From: Flagellimonas meridianipacifica
GTDB lineage: Bacteria; Bacteroidota; Bacteroidia; Flavobacteriales; Flavobacteriaceae
Assembly: GCF_003001695.1 (NCBI RefSeq)
Contig: NZ_PVYX01000002.1
Location: 1,240,001 to 1,304,000, forward strand
DNA length: 64,000 bases
Direction: 5' to 3'
Shown here one piece after another: positions 1-8,853 of this stretch. Position 1 is the first letter of the stretch. Every line of letters begins with the position of its first letter. Both the position numbers and the translations under genes were made by a program. Below the pieces are notes generated by a model. That model was not told the DNA's origin. It saw only the letters and a program-made list of their open reading frames with translations, and searched no databases.

Positions 1-1366
1 TATGGTTGATGGAATGCTCCACACCATAAAAAACGGTAGCTAAATCATAATATCCATTTAGGATTAGGATTTTCAAATTAGGATTTCGTTTCATGGCTGA
101 GGTCATATCCGGAAGGGTAGTGGTAGCTACTTGCATGTTCCAACTAATGTTGCCTTTATGTTTCCAGTCCCATTTGAAGCCTTTTCGAGAACTCGCGGTT
201 GTAGTATATGTCAAATCTTTTCTAACCTTAAGGTCATTATATAGGTAATCCTTAAAAGCGGCGATATAGGGTGTGGAAATAGCATCACTTTGTGGGTCGG
301 TGAGGGCATTTTGCGATAAAAGGTCCTCATTGATTCCTGTAAATCTAGAATCCAACCTACCTACGGTTTCTCCTTCGTTCCTGAGCAATTCTTGAAAATA
401 CTCACCGTTGGTCACTCTTAAATCCGCCTTTAGATAGTAATCTTGGCTCAGACCGGAATAATCGGCCAATTTTTGGGCTATGGAAGATTTCTCTGAAGTA
501 CTCAGCTGGTCACCTTTTAGTAGTGCAGGGGCATATTCGTTTTGAGTGAAGGTCCTTACGTCATTTAAAAATGCTTCCAAACTGCTCCCTTTGTTTTTTA
601 CCTTATTATGGTACCAAGCTGTGGCCGCATAGGTTGGGAAATGAATCAAATAGGCCGTATCATCCCCAGGACCAAAAAGTAGATGCTGCAAATCAAACAC
701 CGCAGAGACCATAATCACGCCGTTCATGGCGATTCCCTTGTCCTGCAGATGTTTTACCAAGCCGGCATTTCTGAAGGTACCATAACTTTCCCCTAATAAA
801 TACTTTGGCGAATTCATTTTGTTGGCCTTAATGATAAACTGCTCAATAAATAGGCCTATGCTTCGAATGTCTTGGTCCACACCCCAAAAATCTTCCCACT
901 TCGCCTCTCCGATTGGCTTACTGAAGCCTACGCCAACAGGGTCAATCATTACCAAATCGGCTTTGTCTAAAATTGAATATTCGTTATTGACCACCTTATA
1001 GGGGGAAGGTTTGGTATACGATGGGTCATTGATTTCAATACGCTTTGGACCCAATACCCCAAAATGTAACCAAAAGGAAGCTGACAAAGGGCCACCATTG
1101 AATGCAAAAACAATGGGCCTATTTTCACTGGAATTGGTTTTTCTGTAGTGGGTAAAACCGAATAGCGCAATGGGTTTGTCATTTTCGTCCCGTAACAGAT
1201 GCGTTCCTGTTGCCGTAGCCAGGGTTACGGTTTTCCCTTTAATGGAAACCGTTTGGGTAGAGGTAAAAGTTTCTGCCTGCGGAATCTCTTTTTTCATTTC
1301 TTTCTCTTGGGCAAGAGCCAGAAAGGACAGTAACACAAAAATAATGGTAAAGGTGGATTTTTTCAT
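1..1366 (-). CDS. Secreted serine carboxypeptidase-like peptidase (S10 family), C-terminus cut by the window edge
   Basis: The reading frame stays open from the ATG at 1364-1366 to base 1, so about 455 residues are visible and the C-terminus is outside. The N-terminus is a signal peptide (MKKS, a hydrophobic core, then LALAQ), so the enzyme is exported. S10 hallmarks are visible: the oxyanion-hole stretch FNGGP followed by aromatic residues, the nucleophile elbow GESYG (Ser about residue 194), and the late NGYYDLAT segment that carries the catalytic Asp. The catalytic His must lie beyond the edge. S10 enzymes remove C-terminal residues from peptides; the bacterial members are mostly uncharacterised. 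The substrate is unknown. It is followed by another secreted protein on the same strand. Confidence 0.88.
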   Translation of the reverse strand, partial: MKKSTFTIIFVLLSFLALAQEKEMKKEIPQAETFTSTQTVSIKGKTVTLATATGTHLLRDENDKPIALFGFTHYRKTNSSENRPIVFAFNGGPLSASFWLHFGVLGPKRIEINDPSYTKPSPYKVVNNEYSILDKADLVMIDPVGVGFSKPIGEAKWEDFWGVDQDIRSIGLFIEQFIIKANKMNSPKYLLGESYGTFRNAGLVKHLQDKGIAMNGVIMVSAVFDLQHLLFGPGDDTAYLIHFPTYAATAWYHNKVKNKGSSLEAFLNDVRTFTQNEYAPALLKGDQLSTSEKSSIAQKLADYSGLSQDYYLKADLRVTNGEYFQELLRNEGETVGRLDSRFTGINEDLLSQNALTDPQSDAISTPYIAAFKDYLYNDLKVRKDLTYTTTASSRKGFKWDWKHKGNISWNMQVATTTLPDMTSAMKRNPNLKILILNGYYDLATVFYGVEHSINH

Positions 1367-1437
1367 TTGATGCGGTTCTTTTGGTTTGTTTCGTGGAATA
1401 GCTTTCAAAATAGGGCTAAAATTTGAGTTTTTGAAGC

Positions 1438-2184
1438 TTATTCCAAGATGGATTTTATCCAATCATCCAATTGGTTGATATCGCTTTTATCTTTCAGGTA
1501 GGGGTCTATGCGATAATCCCCCATATCCTGAATTCTATAGTCTTTCAGAATATCCCCAAAGTAGAGTGACACGAACTGGTCAACTATCCGTTCCTTTAAG
1601 GTGTGAGGGGTATCATTTGCTTGTATCAAGGATTCTTCAATGCCCATATGAACAATTTCATGGATGATGGTATTTGCAGGGTTGTCGTAATTCTTGAATT
1701 TACCTTGAGTCGTAGTAAACAAGATTATGGAACCGGTGTCCGGGTCATAGCTGCCGCCTGGACCATAAAGAGTGAGCGTCACCTTATATTCTTCAAATTT
1801 TTTGAAATGCCAGTTATAAATGGAGGGGTCTATTTGTTTTAGCATTTCTTGAACTAGGGATTGAACCGCTACACTTTTGTCATACCCTAACAGGTAATCC
1901 TCTCGGTTGTAAATGCTATTTCCCATCAAAGACTTAAGCCTTTGATAGTCTTCCTCGTGAAGATTCCCATTTCGGGATTTTTCAACCAGCTCATCAATCA
2001 ATTTACCTTTAGGAAGATTTAGGTGGTATCCATTTTTATCAAAAAAAGGAATGTCTTGCAAATTTCTCCATACATAGTCGGCTTCTTCATCCGAAGTGGG
2101 AATGACAATATTGACTTGTGATTGGCCCATGCCAAAATTGGAAAAGAGAAGTAATAGAAAAAATGGAATGACTTTGGACGGCAA
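1438..2184 (-). CDS. Small secreted protein with a zincin HExxH motif
   Basis: 248 residues beginning at a TTG; an in-frame TAA lies only four codons upstream and no suitable ATG exists, so TTG is the best start. The N-terminus (PSKVIPFFLLLLF, then GMGQ) is a signal peptide. Near residue 180 the sequence IIHEIVHMGIEE carries HExxH with a hydrophobic flank, the zinc-binding and catalytic motif of zincin metallopeptidases, with a following Glu as a possible third ligand. I recognise no named family. It is probably a secreted zinc peptidase or a degenerate relative. It lies 51 bases beyond the stop of the TPR regulator on the same strand, so co-transcription is possible. Confidence 0.6.
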   Translation of the reverse strand: MPSKVIPFFLLLLFSNFGMGQSQVNIVIPTSDEEADYVWRNLQDIPFFDKNGYHLNLPKGKLIDELVEKSRNGNLHEEDYQRLKSLMGNSIYNREDYLLGYDKSVAVQSLVQEMLKQIDPSIYNWHFKKFEEYKVTLTLYGPGGSYDPDTGSIILFTTTQGKFKNYDNPANTIIHEIVHMGIEESLIQANDTPHTLKERIVDQFVSLYFGDILKDYRIQDMGDYRIDPYLKDKSDINQLDDWIKSILE

Positions 2185-2235
2185 TTGTTTGATTTAAGAA
2201 CTCCCTAAATATACATCAGAAGTGCTGTTCACTTA

Positions 2236-4116
2236 TTATAGCGTATTCAAAAAACTGGTCAGGTTCGTTTCTCTGTCCAAACCTAATTTCTTTTTTAATC
2301 GGTACTTGGATTTAAGGATACTATCAGGCAATACATTGAGGGTAGCGGCAATTTCTTTTGTTGTCAGGTTCATACGCAAAAAAGCAGCTAAGCGAATTTC
2401 CTTTTCCGAAATATCGGCGTATAGTGTTTTGAGCTTTTGGTCAAAGTCATTGTGCACTTCAGCAAAGTAGGATTTGAACACCTCCCAATCTTTGTCAGAA
2501 GCATTTTCCTTTTTAAGTAGCATTACAATACGCCGAAATTCTGCCTTGAATTTATCTGGCGAGTTTTTTAGATTTTCTAGGTTTTCCTTTAGCTCCTGAA
2601 TAAAGGTGTTTTTCTGCACTAGATGCAAGGTTTGACTGGCCAGCTCCTTTTGTTTGTGGGCAATTTCCTGTTTATAGATTTCCTCCTGTTTTTCGCGAGC
2701 AATACGGTTTCTTTTAATACGCTGTCTATATCCAAAAACAGAGAGCCCAAATAAGGCTAAGGCAGAGGTCATTCCTCCTGCGTACAATCCTTTTTGAAGT
2801 TTATCAGCTCTTGCTTTTTCATTTAACGTCTTTATTTCTTCTTCTTGGAGTGCCAGGGCGGATTCTTTCTTTTCTGTTTCGTAGATGGTTTTTAATTCTT
2901 CTATTTGTTGAGATTTAGTTTTATTGAAAATACTATCATTCAGTTTTTGAAAGTTCTTTATATCTTCTAACGCCTTCGCATGATTTCCTAAGGACTCGTA
3001 TGTAAATGATCTATGCATATATGCATTTCGTTTTTGTTCTAAAGCTCCAAGTGAATCAGAAATTTGCATGGCCTTGTTAAGTTGATAAATTGATGAGTCA
3101 AAATCTTCTATGTAAGTAAGATTATTTCCAATTTCGTTACGGATGGTTGACTCTGTAAGTTTTGAACCAAATTGAAAATTTTTATCCAGGCTTTCCATCA
3201 ATAGTTTTTGCGCCTTTTCATAGTCACCCTCTACTTTGGAAAGAACGCCTAGCTGTAACAAGGAATTGACTTCCATATCTAAAACGTCGAGTTCTTTGGA
3301 TATCTCCAAACTTTTTAAAAAGCATTCTTTGGCCCTATCCAATTCATTTAATGACATATAGGATTTTCCCATATCGCAGTATGTTCTGCACTGCCATATT
3401 TTATCACCTAGTTCGATGTACATATCCAAGGCTGTTTGGTAGTGTTCAATTGAATTGGTATGATTGCCTCTTAGAAATTCGATATAGCCCAATTGCTTTT
3501 TTGTATCTGCATCTTGCCAAGGTTCTTCTTGGATTGTATCAAATATTCGCATCCCTTTCAGAGTTTCTTCAAGGGCGATTTTATAATTTCCCTTGTCGAT
3601 AAAAATTGTTGCCCTCGTTCTAATGGTATTGGCAAGATTCAGGTAGTGTTTAATTTCTCGATTTATCACAATTACACTATCATATAGTTGTATGGCGGTT
3701 TCATAGTTGCTTTTTAATTGCTCTATTAAAGCGATTGCTGCCAGAGTTGTGGCTTTTCGCCTTGGATTTTTCAACTTGTTCCATACCGATAGAGACTTGT
3801 TATACCAATACAAGGCAGAATCATTATCAGCTGTTACTTTATAATAAGTTCCAATATGATACAGCGCTACACCTTTACTTTCTTCTTTTTCTAGAACCGA
3901 TGACAATTCATAAGCCATAAAAGCATATTGTTTTGCTTTTTTTGGGGTATTGTAAATTTCGGCATAGTAAAGCTCTTCAAGGTTTTTGATTTTGGGAACT
4001 CCCTCCGAAATGGTGTCTTGAACTTTAAGTAGACTGTCCAAAAGTTTGTTGTTCTGACTAAAACTTAGGGTACTTATTGAATATGTAATGGCAAGAACTA
4101 GGTATTTTCTAATCAT
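2236..4116 (-). CDS. TPR-repeat membrane regulator with C-terminal LuxR-like helix-turn-helix
   Basis: 626 residues. A signal peptide is followed by about nine tetratricopeptide-type helical pairs (roughly residues 40-400), a linker, one transmembrane helix (about 440-462, GLYAGGMTSALALFG) and a basic coiled coil. The C-terminal domain is a helix-turn-helix (ISEKEIRLAAFLRMNLTTKEIA, read in short pieces, then a recognition helix rich in K and R). This is the common Bacteroidota design in which a periplasmic TPR sensor is joined to a cytoplasmic DNA-binding domain. The gene diverges from the CDC-like lipoprotein gene across 314 bases that contain repeated TGTCCAT heptamers, so control of that neighbour is an attractive inference. 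No ligand can be inferred. Confidence 0.85.
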   Translation of the reverse strand: MIRKYLVLAITYSISTLSFSQNNKLLDSLLKVQDTISEGVPKIKNLEELYYAEIYNTPKKAKQYAFMAYELSSVLEKEESKGVALYHIGTYYKVTADNDSALYWYNKSLSVWNKLKNPRRKATTLAAIALIEQLKSNYETAIQLYDSVIVINREIKHYLNLANTIRTRATIFIDKGNYKIALEETLKGMRIFDTIQEEPWQDADTKKQLGYIEFLRGNHTNSIEHYQTALDMYIELGDKIWQCRTYCDMGKSYMSLNELDRAKECFLKSLEISKELDVLDMEVNSLLQLGVLSKVEGDYEKAQKLLMESLDKNFQFGSKLTESTIRNEIGNNLTYIEDFDSSIYQLNKAMQISDSLGALEQKRNAYMHRSFTYESLGNHAKALEDIKNFQKLNDSIFNKTKSQQIEELKTIYETEKKESALALQEEEIKTLNEKARADKLQKGLYAGGMTSALALFGLSVFGYRQRIKRNRIAREKQEEIYKQEIAHKQKELASQTLHLVQKNTFIQELKENLENLKNSPDKFKAEFRRIVMLLKKENASDKDWEVFKSYFAEVHNDFDQKLKTLYADISEKEIRLAAFLRMNLTTKEIAATLNVLPDSILKSKYRLKKKLGLDRETNLTSFLNTL

Positions 4117-4198
4117 AGTTGTAAAGAGGTTGATTATAGAACCAAGATACCAATTATATATTTCGGTAAAACATGAATTCTATGGGTCACAAATTGAT

Positions 4199-4361
4199 TG
4201 TCCATGATGAGTCCACATATTTGATTCAATAAAAAACATGATAATAGAACGTAAAGCTCTGTTTTTGTTGATATTGAGTATAAAATCTATTGTAATGCCT
4301 AAAGCACTTGTCCATGTCGGTTTTCAGGAAAATCCATATAGGCTGTCCATACTTTGTCCAT
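4199..4361. promoter_or_regulatory. Four direct TGTCCAT heptamers in the divergent regulator/cytolysin-like intergenic region
   Basis: TGTCCAT occurs at 4199-4205, 4309-4315, 4344-4350 and 4355-4361, all in the same orientation; three copies are preceded by T. They fill the 314-base gap (4117-4430) between the divergent TPR-HTH regulator and the CDC-like lipoprotein gene. The last two copies are 11 bases apart, about one helical turn, and lie just upstream of the -7-like box at 4394. These are candidate operator half-sites. The heptamer also occurs in the palindrome at 50248. Their function is inferred. Confidence 0.4.
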
Positions 4362-4393
4362 GCCCAAAATTAGGGATGGGCTTTTTTCTCTTC

Positions 4394-4401
4394 TAGGTTT
4401 G
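4394..4401 (+). promoter_or_regulatory. Candidate Bacteroidota -7 promoter box (TAGGTTTG)
   Basis: TAGGTTTG fits the Bacteroidota TAnnTTTG -7 consensus and would start transcription near 4408, about 23 bases before the ATG at 4431. No TTTG -33 element sits at normal spacing (the nearest TTG ends 37 bases upstream), which would suit an activator-dependent promoter. This position argues against using the in-frame upstream ATG at 4404. Confidence 0.4.
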
Positions 4402-4430
4402 CGGTGTTGAATCTAAAAAACCAAACAATT

Positions 4431-6143
4431 ATGAAAACACTTCACACTTTTAACAAGAAGGCATTTCTATTCGCTGTCCTGGGTACCGCGCTTTTATTTT
4501 TTTATTCCTGTAGTTCCAGCGAGACAGATGATTTACCCATAACGGATGACGAGATGGTGATTGATGAAGATGATGATACCGATGTGGACTCAGCAAACTT
4601 CAACGCAGAGTTGGCGAAACTTCAAAATTTTGTTCAACCCATGGAACTTAATGAGCCAGAACTCATTGAAGACAGTAGTGACCCATCACGAAATGGACAA
4701 TTCGAATGTGTTGTACAAAAATTCAAGGCCGCCCCAGGTTTTGATGAAATGCTGGCACTGGACCCCGCCAATGGTGTAATTTATCCGGGAGCTATGCTCA
4801 AAGGGGAATCCATACCTACAGGTGAGTATATTGGCATAAACGGTGGTCGGGCACCAATCACCTTATCTATTTCTTTGGAAAACATTGATGGTACCGCTTC
4901 AGTGGAAGTAGAAGACCCAGATTTGGATGGAGTGCGCAATTCCGTGAATTCACTTTTAGCACAAGGGGTAAATGGGGCTACTCCTGCGGATTTGAATTTT
5001 ACCATTCAGGAGGTGCATTCCGAAGAACAATTAGATATTGCTTTAAGGGCCAACTACCGTAGTCGCAATAAGGATATCTCAGGTTCTTTTGACTTCGAAA
5101 GTTCAGAGTACAACTACAAATACGTGGTCAAGTTTTTTCAGGAATACTACACTATTGATATGACCCTACCACCTAATGACGACCCGGGCTCACTGTTTAC
5201 GGAACTTCCCAATTTAGATAACACAAGTCCTGTTATTGTTTCGAGTGTGGTATATGGAAGAATGGTGTTGTACACCGTTGAATCCAACTACAGTACTTTG
5301 GATGTTAAATCTGCTTTTGCGTTGTCCTTTAGCCAAGGGAGCTCTAGTGGTGAGGGAGGTTTGGATGTGGATTATAAGAAAATAATTAGTGAGTCTAAAA
5401 TTGAAGCTTTGGTCATTGGTGGGTCTGCAGAAGATGCCGTAGGGGTAATTGAAGGTCCTTCGGGAGTGTATAGTTATATAATCAATGGGGGTAATTACTC
5501 CAAAGATTCACCAGGAAAACCATTGGCTTATACTTTGCGATATATTAAAAGGGACTTTCCGATTGCCCGCGTAGTGTTGACCTCAGAATATCCAGTTCGC
5601 ACTTGCGATTTGGCATGGCCAGAATATGAATTGAAATTGGTCAAGATTGCAGGGTCCACATTAACAAACAGAGAATTGTACGGAAATCTGGAAATACGAA
5701 TGTACTCAGATGCTGATCGGGATTTTGTAAGGGACGATACACAAAATCCTGGGGTGGACAATGCCTGGTGGAATCGCGAAAACAAAAGTTCAGAACGGGT
5801 AAATGTAAAAAGGGGTGAAGAAAATGCATATACCTTTGATGATGACCCCGTTGATGATGAGTTTTTTGAATATGACATAGAACCATACAGACCTGATAAA
5901 AGCAAGGATTATTTTGAGTATAGAGGACATCTTTACGATAATGAATTTATTGGCTTTGATGATTTAGGCGCAAAATCCAAGAGGGCTTATCTGGACAATC
6001 TGGGTGAGAATGCTATGAGTCAACAAGAAGCGCAGGAAGCAAACCTCATAGGCAGTAGTGAGGTAATACCTTCAGGCGTATATTACTACAGCCATAGCTT
6101 TGAGGATGGAATTACGGTATTTTATAAGATTACTGAGAAATAG
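4431..6143 (+). CDS. Cholesterol-dependent-cytolysin-like (thiol-activated cytolysin family) lipoprotein with a non-canonical C-terminal domain
   Basis: 570 residues. A lipoprotein signal ends at FFYSC (Cys27) and is followed by Ser and acidic residues, compatible with surface export. An acidic linker leads into a region (about 115-380) that matches the CDC pore-forming fold segment by segment: IYPGAML, SVEVEDPDLDG, a stretch ending in YYTIDMTLPP, SSVVYGRMVLYTVES, the paired glycines in ALVIGGSAED (Gly330-331) and LAYTLRYIKRDFPIA. These correspond to the perfringolysin segments IYPGAL, YTVSADLP, SNVAYGRTI and VVLGGDA. The undecapeptide and domain 4 of true CDCs are absent. Residues about 385-570 instead form an acidic beta-rich domain rich in Asp and Tyr. 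CDC-like proteins are known from Bacteroidota such as Elizabethkingia. Pore formation here is unproven, and no partner CDC gene is adjacent. Confidence 0.85.
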   Translation: MKTLHTFNKKAFLFAVLGTALLFFYSCSSSETDDLPITDDEMVIDEDDDTDVDSANFNAELAKLQNFVQPMELNEPELIEDSSDPSRNGQFECVVQKFKAAPGFDEMLALDPANGVIYPGAMLKGESIPTGEYIGINGGRAPITLSISLENIDGTASVEVEDPDLDGVRNSVNSLLAQGVNGATPADLNFTIQEVHSEEQLDIALRANYRSRNKDISGSFDFESSEYNYKYVVKFFQEYYTIDMTLPPNDDPGSLFTELPNLDNTSPVIVSSVVYGRMVLYTVESNYSTLDVKSAFALSFSQGSSSGEGGLDVDYKKIISESKIEALVIGGSAEDAVGVIEGPSGVYSYIINGGNYSKDSPGKPLAYTLRYIKRDFPIARVVLTSEYPVRTCDLAWPEYELKLVKIAGSTLTNRELYGNLEIRMYSDADRDFVRDDTQNPGVDNAWWNRENKSSERVNVKRGEENAYTFDDDPVDDEFFEYDIEPYRPDKSKDYFEYRGHLYDNEFIGFDDLGAKSKRAYLDNLGENAMSQQEAQEANLIGSSEVIPSGVYYYSHSFEDGITVFYKITEK

Positions 6144-6204
6144 AAATTAAAATTGAAGCAGTCGACCGCTCAGGTTGGGTTCAACAACTTGATGTCGGCT
6201 GTTT

Positions 6205-6224
6205 ATTCCCACGTAAGTGGGAAT
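6205..6224. terminator. Perfect 8-bp stem-loop between convergent genes (terminator or REP-like palindrome)
   Basis: ATTCCCAC at 6205-6212 pairs perfectly with GTGGGAAT at 6217-6224 around a GTAA loop. It lies between the convergent CDC-like gene and the small gene at 6262. There is no long T run, and the ATTCCCAC/GTGGGAAT pattern resembles dispersed intergenic palindromes of flavobacteria, so it may be a repeat acting as a terminator. Confidence 0.5.
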
Positions 6225-6261
6225 CTCACGATTATTTCCGAATCAAGCCTTCTTTCTAAAT

Positions 6262-6612
6262 TTAAAACCTATCCGAGTCTGGCCAATACTCCGTGGTATA
6301 TTTTATATTGTGTTTCTTGAGAAATCTCTGAATATCTAAATACGGGTCTTTTTCTAAGTTGGTGAATTTTTGGGCCATGAGATAAAGCGTTCGCTCCCTA
6401 CTAACCGGATTTCCAATGATTTTATTTAATAGCCATAGCCACCAATTCTTAGGTCTCATTGCTTTCAATAAATCAATTTCGGATTCATTGGAAATATATA
6501 CGAGATGTTCTCCGCCTGAACTTCCATTTCGAATACAAATCTTCTTGCGGTGAAAGGAAATATCCGTACTGTTCGCAAGTCCTTTTTGGTAAAGTACATA
6601 TGAATTTTTCAT
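6262..6612 (-). CDS. Hypothetical protein, 116 residues, downstream of mutS2
   Basis: I do not recognise a family. The protein is basic and soluble in composition, with no signal peptide or clear transmembrane span. A Trp-rich segment (KNWWLWLLNKIIGNP, about residues 54-68) may be an amphipathic or membrane-associating helix. The start ATG lies 11 bases after the mutS2 stop on the same strand, which suggests a two-gene transcript, and the downstream side ends at the 6205 palindrome. Codon use resembles its neighbours. The tight spacing to mutS2 and the absence of a better frame support a real gene. Confidence 0.6.
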   Translation of the reverse strand: MKNSYVLYQKGLANSTDISFHRKKICIRNGSSGGEHLVYISNESEIDLLKAMRPKNWWLWLLNKIIGNPVSRERTLYLMAQKFTNLEKDPYLDIQRFLKKHNIKYTTEYWPDSDRF

Positions 6613-6623
6613 GTCTCATTGCA

Positions 6624-8795
6624 TTATTTCTTTCCTTCTACCAATTCTAGCTGGTCCAAACTTACATTCGTGGTAAACATACCATAATTGACAACAGCTT
6701 TTCCTTTTTCCAGGGTATCAATGCTTCCAACTGCTTTCCCGTCAAACATACGAACCCGATCTCCAATTTTAAAAACCGGCCTTGGTTTGTTTTTCTCAGC
6801 TTTTTCGGCTTTCTTCTTTTCTACTTTCTTTTCTTGGCGGACCTTGACAATCTTCTTTTCAAGTTCTTGCGCCACCTGCTTTTGCTGTGCTTGCTTGGCT
6901 TTTACCTGTTTAGCAGTAGTTTTTTTTCTTTTGCTGTTTTCCGTTTCCACAATGCGGAGCAACTCGGAAATTAGAGGGCGCTTCTTATTGTCGACGAAAT
7001 AGCGCTCCGCAGCAGTGTTCACTTTATTGCCTAACTGAATCATACGCTGGCTATGGTCGTATAGTTCCTGATAATTCTCCAGCTTTGTTTTGATTTTGGA
7101 ATTCAGTTTTTCCAACTTCTCAGCTTCTTCACGAGCTTTACTCTCCTCTTCTTGCAGTCGAGAACCCGTTTGGGCCATCTTGTTTCGCTCCTTTTGCAAC
7201 TTGGCGATTGTAGCATCAAAACGGACCTTGCCCCGTTCAATTTTCTTTTTTGCCTTGTTTATCAAGTTATAGGGAATCCCGTTCTTTTGGGCCACTTCAA
7301 ACGTAAAGGAACTTCCGGCTTCGCCCAATACCAGTTGAAAGGTGGGTTCCAAGGTTTTTGAATTAAACCGCATATTGGCATTGGTAGCATAGGGTAGCTC
7401 ATCCGCCAGTGCCTTAAGGTTGGCATAGTGGGTGGTAATGACCCCAATGGCTTCCCGTTCATAGAACACCTCTAAAAATGCTTCCGCCAAAGCGCCACCC
7501 AATTCAGGGTCGGAACCTGTACCAAATTCGTCAATTAAGAAAAGGGTTTTGTTGTTGCATTTCTTCAAAAAGGCGTTCATGTTTTTGAGACGGTAGCTGT
7601 AGGTGCTCAAATGATTCTCTATGGATTGATTATCCCCTATATCCGTTAAAACCCTATCAAATAGGCAAACAGAACTCCGTTCGTGTACGGGAATCAGAAT
7701 TCCGCTTTGCAACATTATCTGCAAAAGACCGATGGTCTTTAATGTGATACTTTTACCCCCGGCGTTGGGTCCTGAAATGACTATGATTCGGTTTTCAGGA
7801 TGGAGGGCAATAGTTTGGGGCCAAGTTTTTTCGCCCTTTATTTTATTGGATAAATAGAGCAGCGGATGATAGGCATCTTTTAGCTCAAGAAGTTTGTCTT
7901 CATTAATTTCAGGTAATATCGCATCCATTTCTGATGCATACTTTGCCTTAGCAGCGGTAATATCGATGTGAATTAGAAAGTCCTGATAATCAGAAATGAG
8001 TAGGGAGTGGGGACGAATGAAATCCGTCAATGTTTTTAAAATACGCTGAATTTCCTCCTTTTCATCGTACTCTAAATTACTAAGTTCTCGGGTGTGAGTT
8101 AACGTAGCCTCTGGAATAATATAGACGATGCTTCCTGTTTTTGAAGAACCCATCACCGTACCTTTAACTTTACGACGATGCATAGCCTTTACCGCTAGCA
8201 CTCTTTGGTTTTCCACTATGGATTCTCGAATTTCATCCAGAAAATCAGAAGATTGGTATCGTTGGAGGGCCGCTCCGAAACTCTGGTTGATTTTAGCTCG
8301 AACTGAATTGATTTGCCTTCGGATATATTGTAAATCATCGGATGCCGTATCGCGAACTTCCCCAAATTTGTCAATCACCGTATTCACCTCTTGTGGAATA
8401 CCTGTGTTTTCTTCCAATGCTTCAGAAAAACCATGGAGTAATGGATAGTACTCTTTGAATTTCTTGAAAAACTTTTTGTGCAGAGTTATTGTATTACAGA
8501 TGGAGGCAATCCTTCGGAATCCAGAAACCTCCAAAGTGGTATTTTCAATGTTGAGCAAGCGAAGTTCCCCGTTTACGCTATCAAAGCCATGATTCGGAAT
8601 CCGGTTTTCGTTGGTAAAGGACGAAAGGTATTCAGAAGTTTGCCCTAGCACATTAAGCAATTCATCCTTCACAAGGTATGGGGCAATTTGCAATGCGGCC
8701 TCTTTTCCCATTTCGGTATTGCAACGCGCCGAAACCTGTTCCAACACGGTAGGGAACTCTAAATCCTGAAGGGTTTTTGAATGAATCTGCTGCAT
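6624..8795 (-). CDS. mutS2: MutS2-type ATPase lacking the Smr domain
   Basis: 723 residues. The order is MutS-like lever and clamp helices, an ABC-type ATPase with Walker A GPNAGGKS (about residue 341), a signature region near STYSYRL and Walker B LFLIDEFGTGSDP, then a long charged coiled coil (about 515-660). It ends in a short KOW-like basic beta domain (KIGDRVRMFDGKAVGSI). Canonical MutS2 (about 780 residues) has a C-terminal Smr nuclease domain; it is absent here, as in many Bacteroidota homologues. MutS2 proteins act on recombination intermediates or stalled, collided ribosomes rather than in mismatch repair. A good promoter lies immediately upstream (8814-8842). Confidence 0.92.
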   Translation of the reverse strand: MQQIHSKTLQDLEFPTVLEQVSARCNTEMGKEAALQIAPYLVKDELLNVLGQTSEYLSSFTNENRIPNHGFDSVNGELRLLNIENTTLEVSGFRRIASICNTITLHKKFFKKFKEYYPLLHGFSEALEENTGIPQEVNTVIDKFGEVRDTASDDLQYIRRQINSVRAKINQSFGAALQRYQSSDFLDEIRESIVENQRVLAVKAMHRRKVKGTVMGSSKTGSIVYIIPEATLTHTRELSNLEYDEKEEIQRILKTLTDFIRPHSLLISDYQDFLIHIDITAAKAKYASEMDAILPEINEDKLLELKDAYHPLLYLSNKIKGEKTWPQTIALHPENRIIVISGPNAGGKSITLKTIGLLQIMLQSGILIPVHERSSVCLFDRVLTDIGDNQSIENHLSTYSYRLKNMNAFLKKCNNKTLFLIDEFGTGSDPELGGALAEAFLEVFYEREAIGVITTHYANLKALADELPYATNANMRFNSKTLEPTFQLVLGEAGSSFTFEVAQKNGIPYNLINKAKKKIERGKVRFDATIAKLQKERNKMAQTGSRLQEEESKAREEAEKLEKLNSKIKTKLENYQELYDHSQRMIQLGNKVNTAAERYFVDNKKRPLISELLRIVETENSKRKKTTAKQVKAKQAQQKQVAQELEKKIVKVRQEKKVEKKKAEKAEKNKPRPVFKIGDRVRMFDGKAVGSIDTLEKGKAVVNYGMFTTNVSLDQLELVEGKK

Positions 8796-8813
8796 GGTCT
8801 TTTTCTAGCAGCG

Positions 8814-8842
8814 CAAAGATAGGATTTTGGGACTTAGCCAAA
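8814..8842 (-). promoter_or_regulatory. Bacteroidota-type promoter for mutS2
   Basis: On the minus strand TTTG (8839-8842) and TATCTTTG (8814-8821) are separated by 17 bases. Both match the -33 TTTG and -7 TAnnTTTG consensus. Transcription would start near 8807, leaving a leader of about 12 bases before the mutS2 ATG at 8795. Confidence 0.55.
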
Positions 8843-8853
8843 AACTGAAGACA

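Noticed and set aside
4404..4430. Upstream in-frame ATG for the CDC-like gene at 4404
   Set aside because: It would add nine residues before the lipoprotein signal and would lie before the transcription start expected from the -7 box at 4394.
5528..5905. 125-residue frame on the minus strand
   Set aside because: Fully antisense to the CDC-like gene, with Ser-rich low-complexity composition and no family features.
6688..7002. 104-residue Phe/Ser-rich frame on the plus strand
   Set aside because: Antisense to the MutS2 coiled coil and C-terminus; composition is that of a reverse-complemented Lys/Glu-rich coiled coil.
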